Part shown: in pieces, positions 7,602-13,896 of the stretch
Numbering within the stretch: position 1 is the stretch's first letter
How the letters are laid out: each line of letters opens with the position of its first letter
Assembly: GCA_947057505.1 (NCBI GenBank)
Contig: CAMSEM010000028.1
Span: forward strand, 1 to 13,896
DNA: 13,896 bases
Source: an uncultured Clostridium sp.
GTDB taxonomy: Bacteria; Bacillota; Clostridia; TANB77; CAG-508
Direction: 5' to 3'
Notes under the pieces: generated by a model
Database searches by the model: none
Told to the model about the DNA's origin: nothing
Seen by the model: the letters and a program-made list of their open reading frames with translations, nothing else
Translations under genes and position numbers: made by a program

Positions 7602-7649
7602 GTGTCCCAAGTCACCCTAAATAGGGTAACTTCCCCCGTCCCCAAATCA
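7602..7649 (-). repeat. REP-like hairpin repeat, copy 1
   Basis: This 48-base unit is nearly identical to the one at 9432-9480. On the minus strand it runs from TGATTTGGGGACGG to a hairpin GTTACCCT-ATTT-AGGGTGAC and ends in TTGGGACAC. It begins 6 bases after the stop of the prepilin/flagellin gene. GGGAC-flanked hairpins of this kind are common dispersed repeats in Clostridia. Confidence 0.8.
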
Positions 7650-7655
7650 CCAACA

Positions 7656-9059
7656 TTATTGCACTTCTATCCCTAATTCTAAAGCCCATCTCTTTTCTTT
7701 TTCATCATTTCCTATATAGGTTAATTTTCCATTAATCATTTGAAACTTATCTGCATAGTCTTTTAATATTTCATTTGGTATATTTGAGCCTTGTGTTACT
7801 TCAAAGGCATAACCTTTTTGTGCTTCTTGTTCTAAGTTACCATTTTGAAGTTCTACTATTTTGTTAGCAATTTCTTCTCTTTTTTGTAATACTATTTGAA
7901 TGACAGATTCTAGTTTTTGTATAGTTTGTTCTGCCTGCTCGATTGTTAAAATAGAAAAATTTTCTATTTTCAACGTATTTAAAGTAGTTTTTTCTATTGC
8001 TAGAAAACTACCATCGTAAAGTTTTATATTTCCTATTGCAGTATAGCTTAATTTTCTTTCTATGACTTTTAATAATTGGTCTAGTTCTTCTTGCACGAAT
8101 CTTCTATCTACTTCACCATTTGTTTGGTTAATTGCCATCATAACCGCTAATGTTTTCATTCTTTGCGCACATTCATCTATTACCTCATAAGAATCTCCTA
8201 CTATCTTAAGAAACTCTACTGTAGTATTTCGTGACTTTGCTCTTTTTATTGCTTCTGATAATATATATTCATCATTTGTATTCTCAAAAATTCTATCATA
8301 AGATGCTGCTAAATTTTCTTTTAACATTGGCAAATATTGCTCTATTTCATATTCTAACGCATTTTGTTTTGCAGCCACTGAGGATATCTGTTCGCTTATT
8401 ATAACCATAATCGTTTCAACCTTATTTATGGCTGCCTCTACATTGGTATAGTCTATTTCTTCTTCTCCATATAAGCTATTCCATCTTAAATCTTTTATGG
8501 TAATTTCTATTTTTCCTTGTTCAAAATAGCCATTTCCAAATTGGATTACATATGGATTATTTTCATCTACTTCTCCTGTTAAAAATAATCTACCTTCATA
8601 TTTTGCAGTATTGGCAATATCATTAATTTCTTGTATTAAACTATTTATTTCTGTTTTTATTTCTTCTCTATAAGTAATTGAATATTGGTATATAAGCGCA
8701 TATATCCTTTGAAGTTTTTCCTGCAAGTTATTCATGTTTCCTTCACAGTTTTGTATTATTTCTATTCCCTTTTGTGCATTTGCAATTCCTACTTGCAATG
8801 ATTCTATTTGTTTTTCTAATTGTTCTTTCAAATCCCAAATAGTATAATCTTCATTTAGTTGTATTAGCTTTTCTATTTCTATTTGTTCTTTTACTGTACT
8901 TAGTTTTGTTTTAAATTGAGCTTCTTGTGCTTTAACAATAAGCCCATCATCACTTATTGTTAAATTGATAGATACTCCTGCTAAAATTAAAAGCACTATA
9001 ATTGTTACTACTAAAGCAATTAATGTAATGCCTTTATCTACTTTTACTTTTTCTTGCAT
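7656..9059 (-). CDS. Chimeric protein: prepilin-like N-terminal helix with two flagellin-like segments
   Basis: Encodes 467 residues; ATG 9059 has GGAGAA 9 bases upstream. Residues 1-10 end in Gly, followed by ITLIALVVTIIVLLILAGVS (11-30), a class III prepilin-like signal with Ala at +5 instead of Glu. Residues 84-165 read like the N-terminal D0/D1 helices of bacterial flagellin: SLQVGIANAQKGIEIIQNCE, LQEKLQRI, EINSLIQEINDIANTAKYEG. Residues 205-260 resemble the flagellin C-terminal helix (AAINKVETI, SVAAKQNALEYEIE, ENLAASYDRI). A second partial copy follows: QRMKTLAVMMAINQTNGEVD, QEELDQLLKVIERKLSYTAIG and KLYDG (299-350), then EQAEQTIQKLESVIQIVLQK (375-394). The last 30 residues (GKLTYIGNDEKEKRWALELG) resemble the C-terminus of other clostridial prepilin-like proteins. 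It is predicted to be membrane-anchored and external. The filament role and any polymerisation are unknown. REP-like repeats bracket the gene. Confidence 0.85.
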   Translation of the reverse strand: MQEKVKVDKGITLIALVVTIIVLLILAGVSINLTISDDGLIVKAQEAQFKTKLSTVKEQIEIEKLIQLNEDYTIWDLKEQLEKQIESLQVGIANAQKGIEIIQNCEGNMNNLQEKLQRIYALIYQYSITYREEIKTEINSLIQEINDIANTAKYEGRLFLTGEVDENNPYVIQFGNGYFEQGKIEITIKDLRWNSLYGEEEIDYTNVEAAINKVETIMVIISEQISSVAAKQNALEYEIEQYLPMLKENLAASYDRIFENTNDEYILSEAIKRAKSRNTTVEFLKIVGDSYEVIDECAQRMKTLAVMMAINQTNGEVDRRFVQEELDQLLKVIERKLSYTAIGNIKLYDGSFLAIEKTTLNTLKIENFSILTIEQAEQTIQKLESVIQIVLQKREEIANKIVELQNGNLEQEAQKGYAFEVTQGSNIPNEILKDYADKFQMINGKLTYIGNDEKEKRWALELGIEVQ

Positions 9060-9135
9060 GTTCTACTTCTCCTTTTCTTTTGTTTATTTTAAGTATTTTC
9101 GATATATTTTATACTATTTCTCTTTATTATTTTTT

Positions 9136-9165
9136 ATTATATATTTTTAATAAGTTATTTGTAAA
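9136..9165 (-). promoter_or_regulatory. Sigma-A promoter of the prepilin/flagellin gene
   Basis: On the minus strand, TTTACA (9165-9160), an 18-base spacer and TATAAT (9141-9136) give a transcript start near 9130 and a leader of about 70 bases. I see no sigma-D (motility) type promoter. The rest of the stretch 9166-9369 is AT-rich with no gene. Confidence 0.65.
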
Positions 9166-9369
9166 TACCTTTTTCTATTTTTTACTATTCACTAATTAAA
9201 AAATAAATTTACCAAATCTGATTATTTCTAAAGAAATTTCTAATTAATTATATACTCCCTTTTATTTTCAAACAATAAAATATTCTCCTTTAGGTGGCAC
9301 TAATTCTACATAATATCATTTTTATATTTTCTTTAAATAAAATTCTAATTAAAACAATAATGTAATAGA

Positions 9370-9408
9370 AAAACTAGTATGCTACATTTTAATTTGCATA
9401 CTAGTTTT
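9370..9408 (-). terminator. Terminator of yabG
   Basis: AAAACTAGTATGC (9370-9382) pairs perfectly with 9396-9408 (13 bp) around a 13-base loop. On the minus strand the stem ends in GTTTTTCT. It lies 65 bases after the yabG stop, with the REP-like repeat between. Confidence 0.8.
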
Positions 9409-9431
9409 AACCTACATTTATTTTACAAGAT

Positions 9432-9480
9432 GTGTCCCAAGTTACCCTAAATAGGGTGACTGACCACCGTCCCTAAATCA
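9432..9480 (-). repeat. REP-like hairpin repeat, copy 2
   Basis: This is the second copy of the unit at 7602-7649, in the same orientation, differing at a few bases and one indel. Its start overlaps the end of yabG: the last codons and the TAG stop of yabG (9473-9475) lie in the repeat's leading TGATTTAG. The central hairpin keeps pairing despite base changes (G-T in place of G-C or A-T). Confidence 0.8.
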
Positions 9481-10301
9481 GTAAAATCTTCTTTTTGCCT
9501 TGGGCTCCTACTCCATCTACGCCTCTTTGCCCATCACGTAGTTCTTTTTCCATATCTTGAATAGTTACATATTTATCTTCACTAGTTGTTGCTACTTTTT
9601 CTGCTACAATTAATGGATCCATAAAGTCTATTAAAATTCTTGCTGGTGATGAAGCAAAGTTAGCCCCTGCTAGCATAAGCCCTTCATAGTAACTTTGGCA
9701 AGCACCAGCAAAAATAATTAATTCTTTTTTATTTTTTTGTTTTCTTGCTTCTTCTACTGCTTTTATAAAATACCTAGAATTTCGATAGTTGTATAAGTTA
9801 TTAAATTGTGTTCCTTTTCTTATCATTCCGGTCATGCCCTGTAATTACTAGTATATCTGGATTATGCCTTTGTACTAAAGCTCCTACACTTAATTGTTGC
9901 CTTCTTTCTGGAATGTTTCTTACAATGGCATTTAATCCTAGCTTTTTGTAATATCTACGAGATTTTTCACTATACTTTTTATCTCCATCTAAATGCAAAA
10001 TTTTTCCTGTATATACTATCATTTTCTCACGAAAAAGATAATTCTGCTTTAGTATTTTTTCTCGCTTTTCAATACGTTTGGCTACTTTTGCCTCTACTTC
10101 TCTTACATGTTGCTGTATCTTTTCAGTTTCTATTATTTGTAAGTCTTCTAGAGGACTATCTGCTTGTATGCGGATAGTAAGTCCTTTTAATATTGCAAAA
10201 CCTTTTCCATCTTTTGTTTTTATAATTCGTTCTACTACAAATATAATATCTTTTCCGTAGGATAATCTACCTACAACATCTCCCTTTCTTATTTTTCTCA
10301 T
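9473..10301 (-). CDS. yabG: Sporulation protease YabG, needs a +1 frameshift
   Basis: YabG is a mother-cell protease that trims spore coat and cortex-related proteins late in sporulation. The reading frame is split: 10301-9831 gives 157 residues ending HNPDILVITGHD, and 9829-9473 continues GMIRKGTQFN, for 275 residues in all (about 290 in B. subtilis). One base (9830) must be skipped. The N-terminal SH3-like part (RKIRKGDVVGRLSYGKDIIF), the GKILHLDGD motif, His156 of GHD, Cys201 of FAGACQS and GANFASSPARI are all present. The candidate catalytic His and Cys fall on opposite sides of the shift, so an unshifted product would be inactive. Start ATG 10301 is preferred over 10319: AAAGGA lies 9 bases before it and the protein then begins as the family does. 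The alternative is a true one-base insertion, making a pseudogene or an assembly error. Confidence 0.88.
9826..9835 (-). other. Putative +1 frameshift site in yabG (ATGACCGGAA)
   Basis: On the minus strand the zero frame reads CAT GAC CGG AAT. Skipping the C of CGG gives CAT GAC GGA ATG and restores the YabG reading. The 10-mer matches the site in the ABC ATPase at 9 of 10 positions. The CGG codon occupies 9830-9828. Confidence 0.6.
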
Positions 10302-10356
10302 ATCATAACATCCTTTCATAGAAAGAATTTTACATTCTATACCTAGTTGGTTATGA

Positions 10357-10384
10357 TATTCTATGTCGTTTTTTGTAAAAAGGT
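10357..10384 (-). promoter_or_regulatory. SigK-like promoter of yabG
   Basis: On the minus strand, AC (10384-10383), a 17-base spacer and CATAGAATA (10365-10357) fit the late mother-cell consensus AC-N17-CATAnnnTA. yabG of B. subtilis is SigK-controlled, so the match has biological support. Confidence 0.55.
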
Positions 10385-10393
10385 GACATATGG

Positions 10394-11848
10394 CTATATA
10401 TTTTTAATGTTTTTCTTTTTAAATAAAATAAAGGTTGGTATTAGCATAATAAGCATATATACTATGATAATTACTAAGGAAAATCCTATCGTAAGCCCTT
10501 CGAATTTTGGAAGACCTCCAAATAAGTACTGGGTTAAATCCCAGTTTGGTGTTACAAAGAATTTTAACCACCACAATTTTAATATTAATCCTATTTGATT
10601 TATAAAGCTTGAACCCATATAACCTAATAGTCCAATTGTAATAGCTAGTGCAGAATTGGTAAAAATAGTGCTAATACAAAATGCTAAAGTCATAAGTAAA
10701 ATATAAATTGGCATTTTTCCAACAGCTTGCATTCCTAAATAGCTTACTATATTTATTTCTTCTAATTGGTTTGTGTTATGGTTATATACTATTGCTGGAG
10801 TATGAAAACTTTCAAATCCTTGCACTAAACCTCCCACAATAAATTGCATGCTTAATACAGCTAGTATAATAATAACTATTAAAATTAGGCAAGTAATTAG
10901 TTTTGAAGCTAATATGGTTGTTCGTTTATATGGTTTAATAAGTAATAATTTAATAGTTCCTTTACTAAATTCTTCGCTTACAATGGTTCCTGCTATCATT
11001 ATTATCATAATAATAATGAAAATTTCAAATTGATTAAATACATTTAGTAATATGCCTCTTGCATCACTTCCGCTTCCTGCTTCTGTTTGATGTTCTATGT
11101 CATATTGGCTAATTGCTGCTATTTCTAAATTATTATAATACTCTTGTTTTTGACTATAGTCTTCTTGATTATTAGAATCTTCATAATCCTTTATTTGCAT
11201 TTTGGCATTTTGATATTTTCTTAAACAAGTATTTTGATAATTATAGCCATATGGAATATCTTTTTCTAATCTCCAATTTGTTACTTGTTTTTGTAATTCT
11301 AGCTCATAAATTTGGTTTTCTATATTTTTTATTTCCATTTGAGTTTGTGCTTGCTTTTTTAACTGGTTTTGTTCTAGTAAATTATTTTCTATTTCTATTA
11401 GTTCTTCTTTTGCAAAATGGCGCCAATCTCCTGCATTTATTTTTTGAAGAAGTATATCATATTGCTTTTTCATATTTTCATATTCTACTTTATTTTTGGC
11501 ATCATATTGATAATAGTTCATTTGACTAATAATGCTGTTTACTTTATTCCTTATAATTTGTGCTTGCCAAGTATTACTGTCACCATAATTTTGTATTAAT
11601 TTTGCTGTATCTATTTCTGTTTTATACATTAGGTATTCTTCTAAATCTTCTTTGTTGTTGGGATTTAGGTCTTTTAACATTTCTTCATAAAAGGCTATAT
11701 CTACTCCCACATTATAGTCAGAGTTTTGTCCTTCATATTTATAAATAAAGTTACAAGCAATAATAAAGATAAGGGTTATGAGTAAGGTAATATAAATACT
11801 TTTTTTCTTAAATATTTTTATACATTCATTTTTTATTAAATTAATCAA
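10394..11848 (-). CDS. ABC-2 type transporter permease with a large external coiled-coil insert
   Basis: Encodes 484 residues from a TTG start at 11848, chosen because AGGAGGT (11862-11856) lies just upstream (8 bases from GGAGG) and no ATG is nearby. One membrane helix (about 17-36) is followed by a long charged, Gln/Asn/Lys-rich, largely coiled-coil region (about 40-255). Five further helices follow (about 272-291, 314-340, 380-398, 400-425, 453-475). The segment IVSEEFSKGTIKLLLIKPYKR after helix 2 is the coupling-helix motif of ABC-2 exporters. It overlaps the ATPase gene upstream by 8 bases, so the two are coupled and form one exporter. The substrate is unknown; such pairs often export peptides or give resistance to antimicrobials. 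The external coiled coil is unusually long for a simple ABC-2 permease. Confidence 0.88.
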   Translation of the reverse strand: MINLIKNECIKIFKKKSIYITLLITLIFIIACNFIYKYEGQNSDYNVGVDIAFYEEMLKDLNPNNKEDLEEYLMYKTEIDTAKLIQNYGDSNTWQAQIIRNKVNSIISQMNYYQYDAKNKVEYENMKKQYDILLQKINAGDWRHFAKEELIEIENNLLEQNQLKKQAQTQMEIKNIENQIYELELQKQVTNWRLEKDIPYGYNYQNTCLRKYQNAKMQIKDYEDSNNQEDYSQKQEYYNNLEIAAISQYDIEHQTEAGSGSDARGILLNVFNQFEIFIIIMIIMIAGTIVSEEFSKGTIKLLLIKPYKRTTILASKLITCLILIVIIILAVLSMQFIVGGLVQGFESFHTPAIVYNHNTNQLEEINIVSYLGMQAVGKMPIYILLMTLAFCISTIFTNSALAITIGLLGYMGSSFINQIGLILKLWWLKFFVTPNWDLTQYLFGGLPKFEGLTIGFSLVIIIVYMLIMLIPTFILFKKKNIKNI

Positions 11849-12750
11849 TGGTATTACCTCCTGTCTTTTTTAAGAATACATCTTCTAAGCTAATTTGTTC
11901 TTCGCAAACCTCATATATTTTTATGTGGTTTTGTACTAATTGTTTTACAATCTCTGGTATTTGTTCTTTTGTAGCTTCTATAGTAAATTGAGTATTATTT
12001 TTTATTTCTAATGGACATGCTATGTATTCTTTTATATTTTTTGTGTTATCAACTTCTATTTTGTAGTTGGGGCTTATTTCTCTTTTTACTTTTGTAATAT
12101 CTGTAGTTTCTATTACTTCTCCATTTTGTATAATGCATACCTTGTTACAAAGTGTTTCTATTTCTGCTAGATTATGGCTTGAAATAAAAATTGCCATTTT
12201 TTCTTTTTGTGCTAGTTCTTTTAGTAGTTCTCGCATTTCTTTAATGCCTTCTGGGTCTAGTCCATTGGTTGGCTCATCTAAAATAAGTAGGTTTGGTTTA
12301 TTTAAAATAGCTTGTGCTACCCCTAGCCTTTGTCTCATTCCTAAAGAATATTTTGATACTTTATCATGAATTCTATTTTCTAGTTTTACCAATTTTACAA
12401 CTTCTTCTATACGTTCTTTCGTAATCCCTTGATACATGTTTGCTACTAACTTTAAGTTTTCATATCCACTTAAATACATATATAAGTCTGGATTTTCTAT
12501 GATTGCACCTACTTTCTTGATTGCCTTTGTAAAATCTTTTTCAATATCGTAGCCATTAATCTTTACACTTCCGCTCATTAATACTTTGCAACCCTAAAAT
12601 TAATTTAATAGTAGTGGTTTTTCCGGCTCCATTTGGTCCTATAAATCCTAAAATATCACCTTGATATAGGTCAACTGATACGCCTTTTAGGATTTGTTTT
12701 TTTCCTAGCTTTTTGTGCAAATTCTTGCAACTTAATACTAACTCTCCCAT
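11841..12750 (-). CDS. ABC transporter ATPase, needs a +1 frameshift
   Basis: The energy-coupling subunit for the permease downstream. The gene is read in two frames: 12750-12574 (59 residues, to GLQSINE) and 12572-11841 (243 residues, from GSVKINGYDI), giving a normal 302-residue ATPase if one base (12573) is skipped. Walker A GPNGAGKT (38-45) lies before the shift. The signature YSLGMRQR (134-141), Walker B LLILDE (154-159) and the H-loop SSHNL (His192) lie after it, so only the shifted product could work. All motifs are intact and the rest shows no decay, which argues against an old pseudogene. The start has AGGAGG upstream in the leader. The alternative reading, re-initiation at ATG 12578, lacks a ribosome site. 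A genuine insertion or sequencing error is possible. Confidence 0.88.
12569..12578 (-). other. Putative +1 frameshift site in the ABC ATPase (ATGAGCGGAA)
   Basis: On the minus strand the zero frame reads AAT GAG CGG AAG and reaches TAA four codons after the CGG. Skipping the C of CGG (12573) gives GAG GGA AGT and restores the ATPase. The only other in-frame CGG I found in the window is at the yabG site. Confidence 0.6.
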
Positions 12751-12781
12751 TTTTTCCTCCTCTTATATTCTTTAAACTTTT

Positions 12782-12830
12782 ATTATATTATCACATGTTT
12801 CTTAAGAAAAAAGGTGTTATTTTCTTAAGA
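12782..12830 (-). promoter_or_regulatory. ABC operon promoter with an overlapping operator-like dyad
   Basis: On the minus strand a -10 TATAAT lies at 12787-12782, with a weak -35 (TTTTCT or TTTCTT) inside an inverted repeat. The dyad pairs TCTTAAGAAAA (12800-12810) with 12820-12830 perfectly (11 bp arms, 9-base spacer), and each arm contains the palindrome CTTAAG. A dyad over the -35 suggests a repressor or activator site. No regulator gene is in view. Confidence 0.55.
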
Positions 12831-12887
12831 TTTTATAAAGGCTTTTATTTAAGTTATCATATGCACATCCACAAAAACTTATCGCAT

Positions 12888-13050
12888 AATTATTTAGTTT
12901 TTTATATAGCAGTCCTAATAGTATCTGTTTTTGCAGTTTTCAAAATTCCTGAGTTGTTGTTTCTTCTTTGAACTTTCTTCCGCCTCAGCATTTTGAAAAC
13001 AAGAAAACAAATACTATTAGGACAATTTGACTTAAAAGCACTAAATAATT
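12888..13050. repeat. 163-base imperfect inverted repeat (small mobile element or structured RNA)
   Basis: The ends AATTATTTAGT (12888-12898) and ACTAAATAATT (13040-13050) are perfect inverted repeats. Further in, GTCCTAATAGTAT (12912-12924) pairs with 13011-13023, TTTTCAAAAT with ATTTTGAAAA, and CTGAG with CTCAG, leaving a 30-base apical loop. A 13/16-base internal loop separates the outer stem from the long inner stem. No coding frame is evident. The terminal repeats suggest a MITE-like element; the rod with an internal bubble also recalls 6S-type RNA, but I see no clear promoter or terminator of its own. Confidence 0.6.
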
Positions 13051-13081
13051 ACAATTTATTCAGGTTAATTCTATTATTTGC

Positions 13082-13110
13082 TTGCTTTATTTTGTGCTCT
13101 GTGTTACAAT
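13082..13110 (+). promoter_or_regulatory. Sigma-A promoter of the zinc-ribbon gene
   Basis: TTGCTT (13082-13087), a 17-base spacer and TACAAT (13105-13110) give a transcript start near 13117. That leaves a leader of about 127 bases before the gene, long for a 55-codon gene. Confidence 0.7.
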
Positions 13111-13243
13111 AGGTATGGCTTTTTAAATAAAGCTTAAATGAATTTAATTATTTTTAGAACACTATTCCTTCTTGATTTTGATATTAGAAAGGTTTAATAG
13201 GTCAAAATGTTAAATGTCAAAATTATTAAGGAGGATTTTCATA

Positions 13244-13411
13244 ATGGCAGACAAAACTTTAACTTGTAAAGATTGTGGTGCAGAATTTGTTTTTACAGAA
13301 GGTGAACAACAATTCTACGCTGAAAAAGGTTTCACAAATGAACCTCAAAGATGCCCAGATTGCAGAAAAGCAAGAAAAGAGCAAAGAAGAAATAATAATT
13401 ACAATAACTAA
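13244..13411 (+). CDS. Small zinc-ribbon protein
   Basis: Encodes 55 residues. ATG 13244 is chosen because AAGGAGG (13228-13234) lies 9 bases upstream; the longer frame from 13214 runs through that site. The protein has two cysteine pairs, CKDCG near residues 8-12 and CPDCR near 38-42, separated by GAEFVFTEGEQQFYAEKGFT and NEPQRC. It ends in a basic Arg/Asn-rich tail (KARKEQRRNNNYNN). This is the pattern of the small 'probable zinc-ribbon' family, which is widespread in Firmicutes and of unknown function. One zinc bound by four Cys and nucleic-acid contact through the basic tail are inferences. It is a single-gene transcript with its own promoter and terminator. Confidence 0.88.
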   Translation: MADKTLTCKDCGAEFVFTEGEQQFYAEKGFTNEPQRCPDCRKARKEQRRNNNYNN

Positions 13412-13414
13412 TTT

Positions 13415-13462
13415 AAAAAATAACACCTATTTGGAAGCAATTCCTAATAGGTGTTATTTTTT
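13415..13462. terminator. Bidirectional terminator with a GCAA tetraloop
   Basis: A 17 bp perfect stem pairs 13415-13431 with 13446-13462, extended by GGAA/TTCC and closed by the stable GCAA tetraloop. A runs on one side and T runs on the other let it end both the zinc-ribbon transcript and the opposing spoIIID transcript. Confidence 0.9.
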
Positions 13463-13477
13463 ATACAACCTTTCTAT

Positions 13478-13642
13478 TTACATCGCTTTTGTATGGTTTC
13501 CACTATATTTTAGTTTTGTTGCCATTCCTCCTCTTATGTGCCTTTCAGCTTTATTTTCATCTAATATTGTTCTTACCTCATGTGCTAAAATAGGGTTTAT
13601 CTTAAGTAGTCTCTCACTTACATCTTTGTGTACTGATGCTAC
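13478..13642 (-). pseudogene. spoIIID: 3' part of spoIIID, missing its 5' part
   Basis: The minus-strand frame encodes 54 residues ending at TAA 13478. They match the C-terminal two thirds of SpoIIID, the small DNA-binding regulator that tunes SigE and SigK genes in the mother cell: VHKDVSERLLKINP, HEVRTILDENK and AERHIRGGMATKLKY. The family's helix-turn-helix normally reads VSKSTVHKD; here only about SVHKD survives. The roughly 35 residues before it are absent. In this frame a TGA lies seven codons before the 54, and I see no start codon. Upstream DNA instead encodes a different protein in another frame. The surviving part shows no decay, so the gene may be interrupted rather than dead. Confidence 0.8.
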
Positions 13643-13896
13643 TATCAAGAGCGATTGGATTCATATCATTAAAATTTGTAATAACTGTTGGTGTACTTCC
13701 TATTTCATTTAATAGCTTTAATCTTACTTCTACATTTGAATCACTATCTACTTCAATTACATCTATAATTGTTTTTAGCATTGCATTTGTAATTGTTTTA
13801 TTATTTAAAATATCATCTACTGTGCTAATTGTTTTAGATAATTCTTTTTCTAATACATCTTTTTCTTTTATTTCTGATGTAATTAATTTTAATTCT
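13614..13896 (-). CDS. C-terminal fragment of a probable large serine recombinase (runs off the right edge)
   Basis: The frame is open from the window edge to TGA 13614, 93 residues. It contains a charged helical stretch (EIKEKDVLEKELSKTISTVD), then ITNAMLKTIIDVIEVDSDSN and VEVRLKLLNEI. This resembles the end of the coiled-coil and terminal region of large serine recombinases, where a phrase like LIEKIEVYEDKRIEIKFKF is common. The catalytic domain would lie outside the window, so the family call is tentative. Its last codons run in another frame into spoIIID DNA, so the stop codon is supplied by spoIIID. That is expected if an element carrying its recombinase gene at one end integrated there. 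Confidence 0.5.
   Translation of the reverse strand, partial: ELKLITSEIKEKDVLEKELSKTISTVDDILNNKTITNAMLKTIIDVIEVDSDSNVEVRLKLLNEIGSTPTVITNFNDMNPIALDSSISTQRCK

Noticed and set aside
7405..7620. Plus-strand small hydrophobic protein of 71 residues
   Set aside because: It lacks a ribosome site, overlaps the veg promoter and a REP-like repeat, and reads like translated AT-rich intergenic DNA.
9473..9835. Independent 120-residue gene starting MTGMIRKG
   Set aside because: It is the C-terminal half of YabG. Its ATG has no ribosome site and lies within the shared frameshift motif.
12556..12750. Separate 64-residue ATP-binding protein
   Set aside because: It is the Walker A half of the ABC ATPase. 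The missing parts follow directly in the +1 frame, so it is one frameshifted gene.
13275..13712. Plus-strand protein of 145 residues
   Set aside because: It overlaps the zinc-ribbon gene out of frame, runs through a strong terminator, and lies antisense to spoIIID and the recombinase fragment.

Overview
The window looks like chromosomal DNA from a low-GC, endospore-forming member of the Clostridia (Bacillota), probably an uncultured gut-type lineage. The signs are very AT-rich DNA, strong AGGAGG ribosome-binding sites, sigma-A promoters, arginine written mostly as AGA, and several sporulation genes: yunB, a sipL-like gene, yabG and a broken spoIIID, together with veg. Prepilin-like surface proteins with a GITLIALVVTI helix are also typical of uncultured gut Clostridia, from memory rather than a search.

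Layout. Bases 1-411 (minus) hold the N-terminal part of a prepilin-like surface protein. A divergent promoter and a folded leader then drive rplM-rpsI (plus, 952-1795). Next comes a minus-strand pair, an HxxxDG acyltransferase followed by a membrane-anchored alpha/beta hydrolase (4353 down to 2000). A spore-coat operon follows: sipL-like then yunB, overlapping by 8 bases (6857 down to 4613). veg (7349-7047) has a perfect consensus sigma-A promoter. In B. subtilis yabG and veg are neighbours. Here they are separated by a 467-residue protein that joins a prepilin-type N-terminal helix to two flagellin-like segments, and that gene is bracketed by two copies of a 48-49 base hairpin repeat. yabG (10301-9473) has a SigK-like promoter. 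Upstream of it lie an ABC-2 permease and its ATPase (12750 down to 10394), with an operator-like dyad over their promoter. A 163-base imperfect inverted repeat and a small zinc-ribbon gene follow. The right edge carries the 3' part of spoIIID fused to what looks like the C-terminal end of a large serine recombinase.

Three observations stand out. (1) Both yabG and the ABC ATPase need a +1 frameshift, both at CGG-A inside a nearly identical 10-mer, ATGA[C/G]CGGAA. By eye these are the only two in-frame CGG codons in about 3,800 codons of the window, which suggests programmed or tolerated +1 frameshifting at an unread (hungry) CGG codon. (2) The prepilin/flagellin chimera joins parts of two filament systems that are normally separate. 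(3) spoIIID appears interrupted by a recombinase-bearing element, like the skin-type elements that split sporulation genes in other spore-formers. All three rest on reading by eye; no database search or computation was run.
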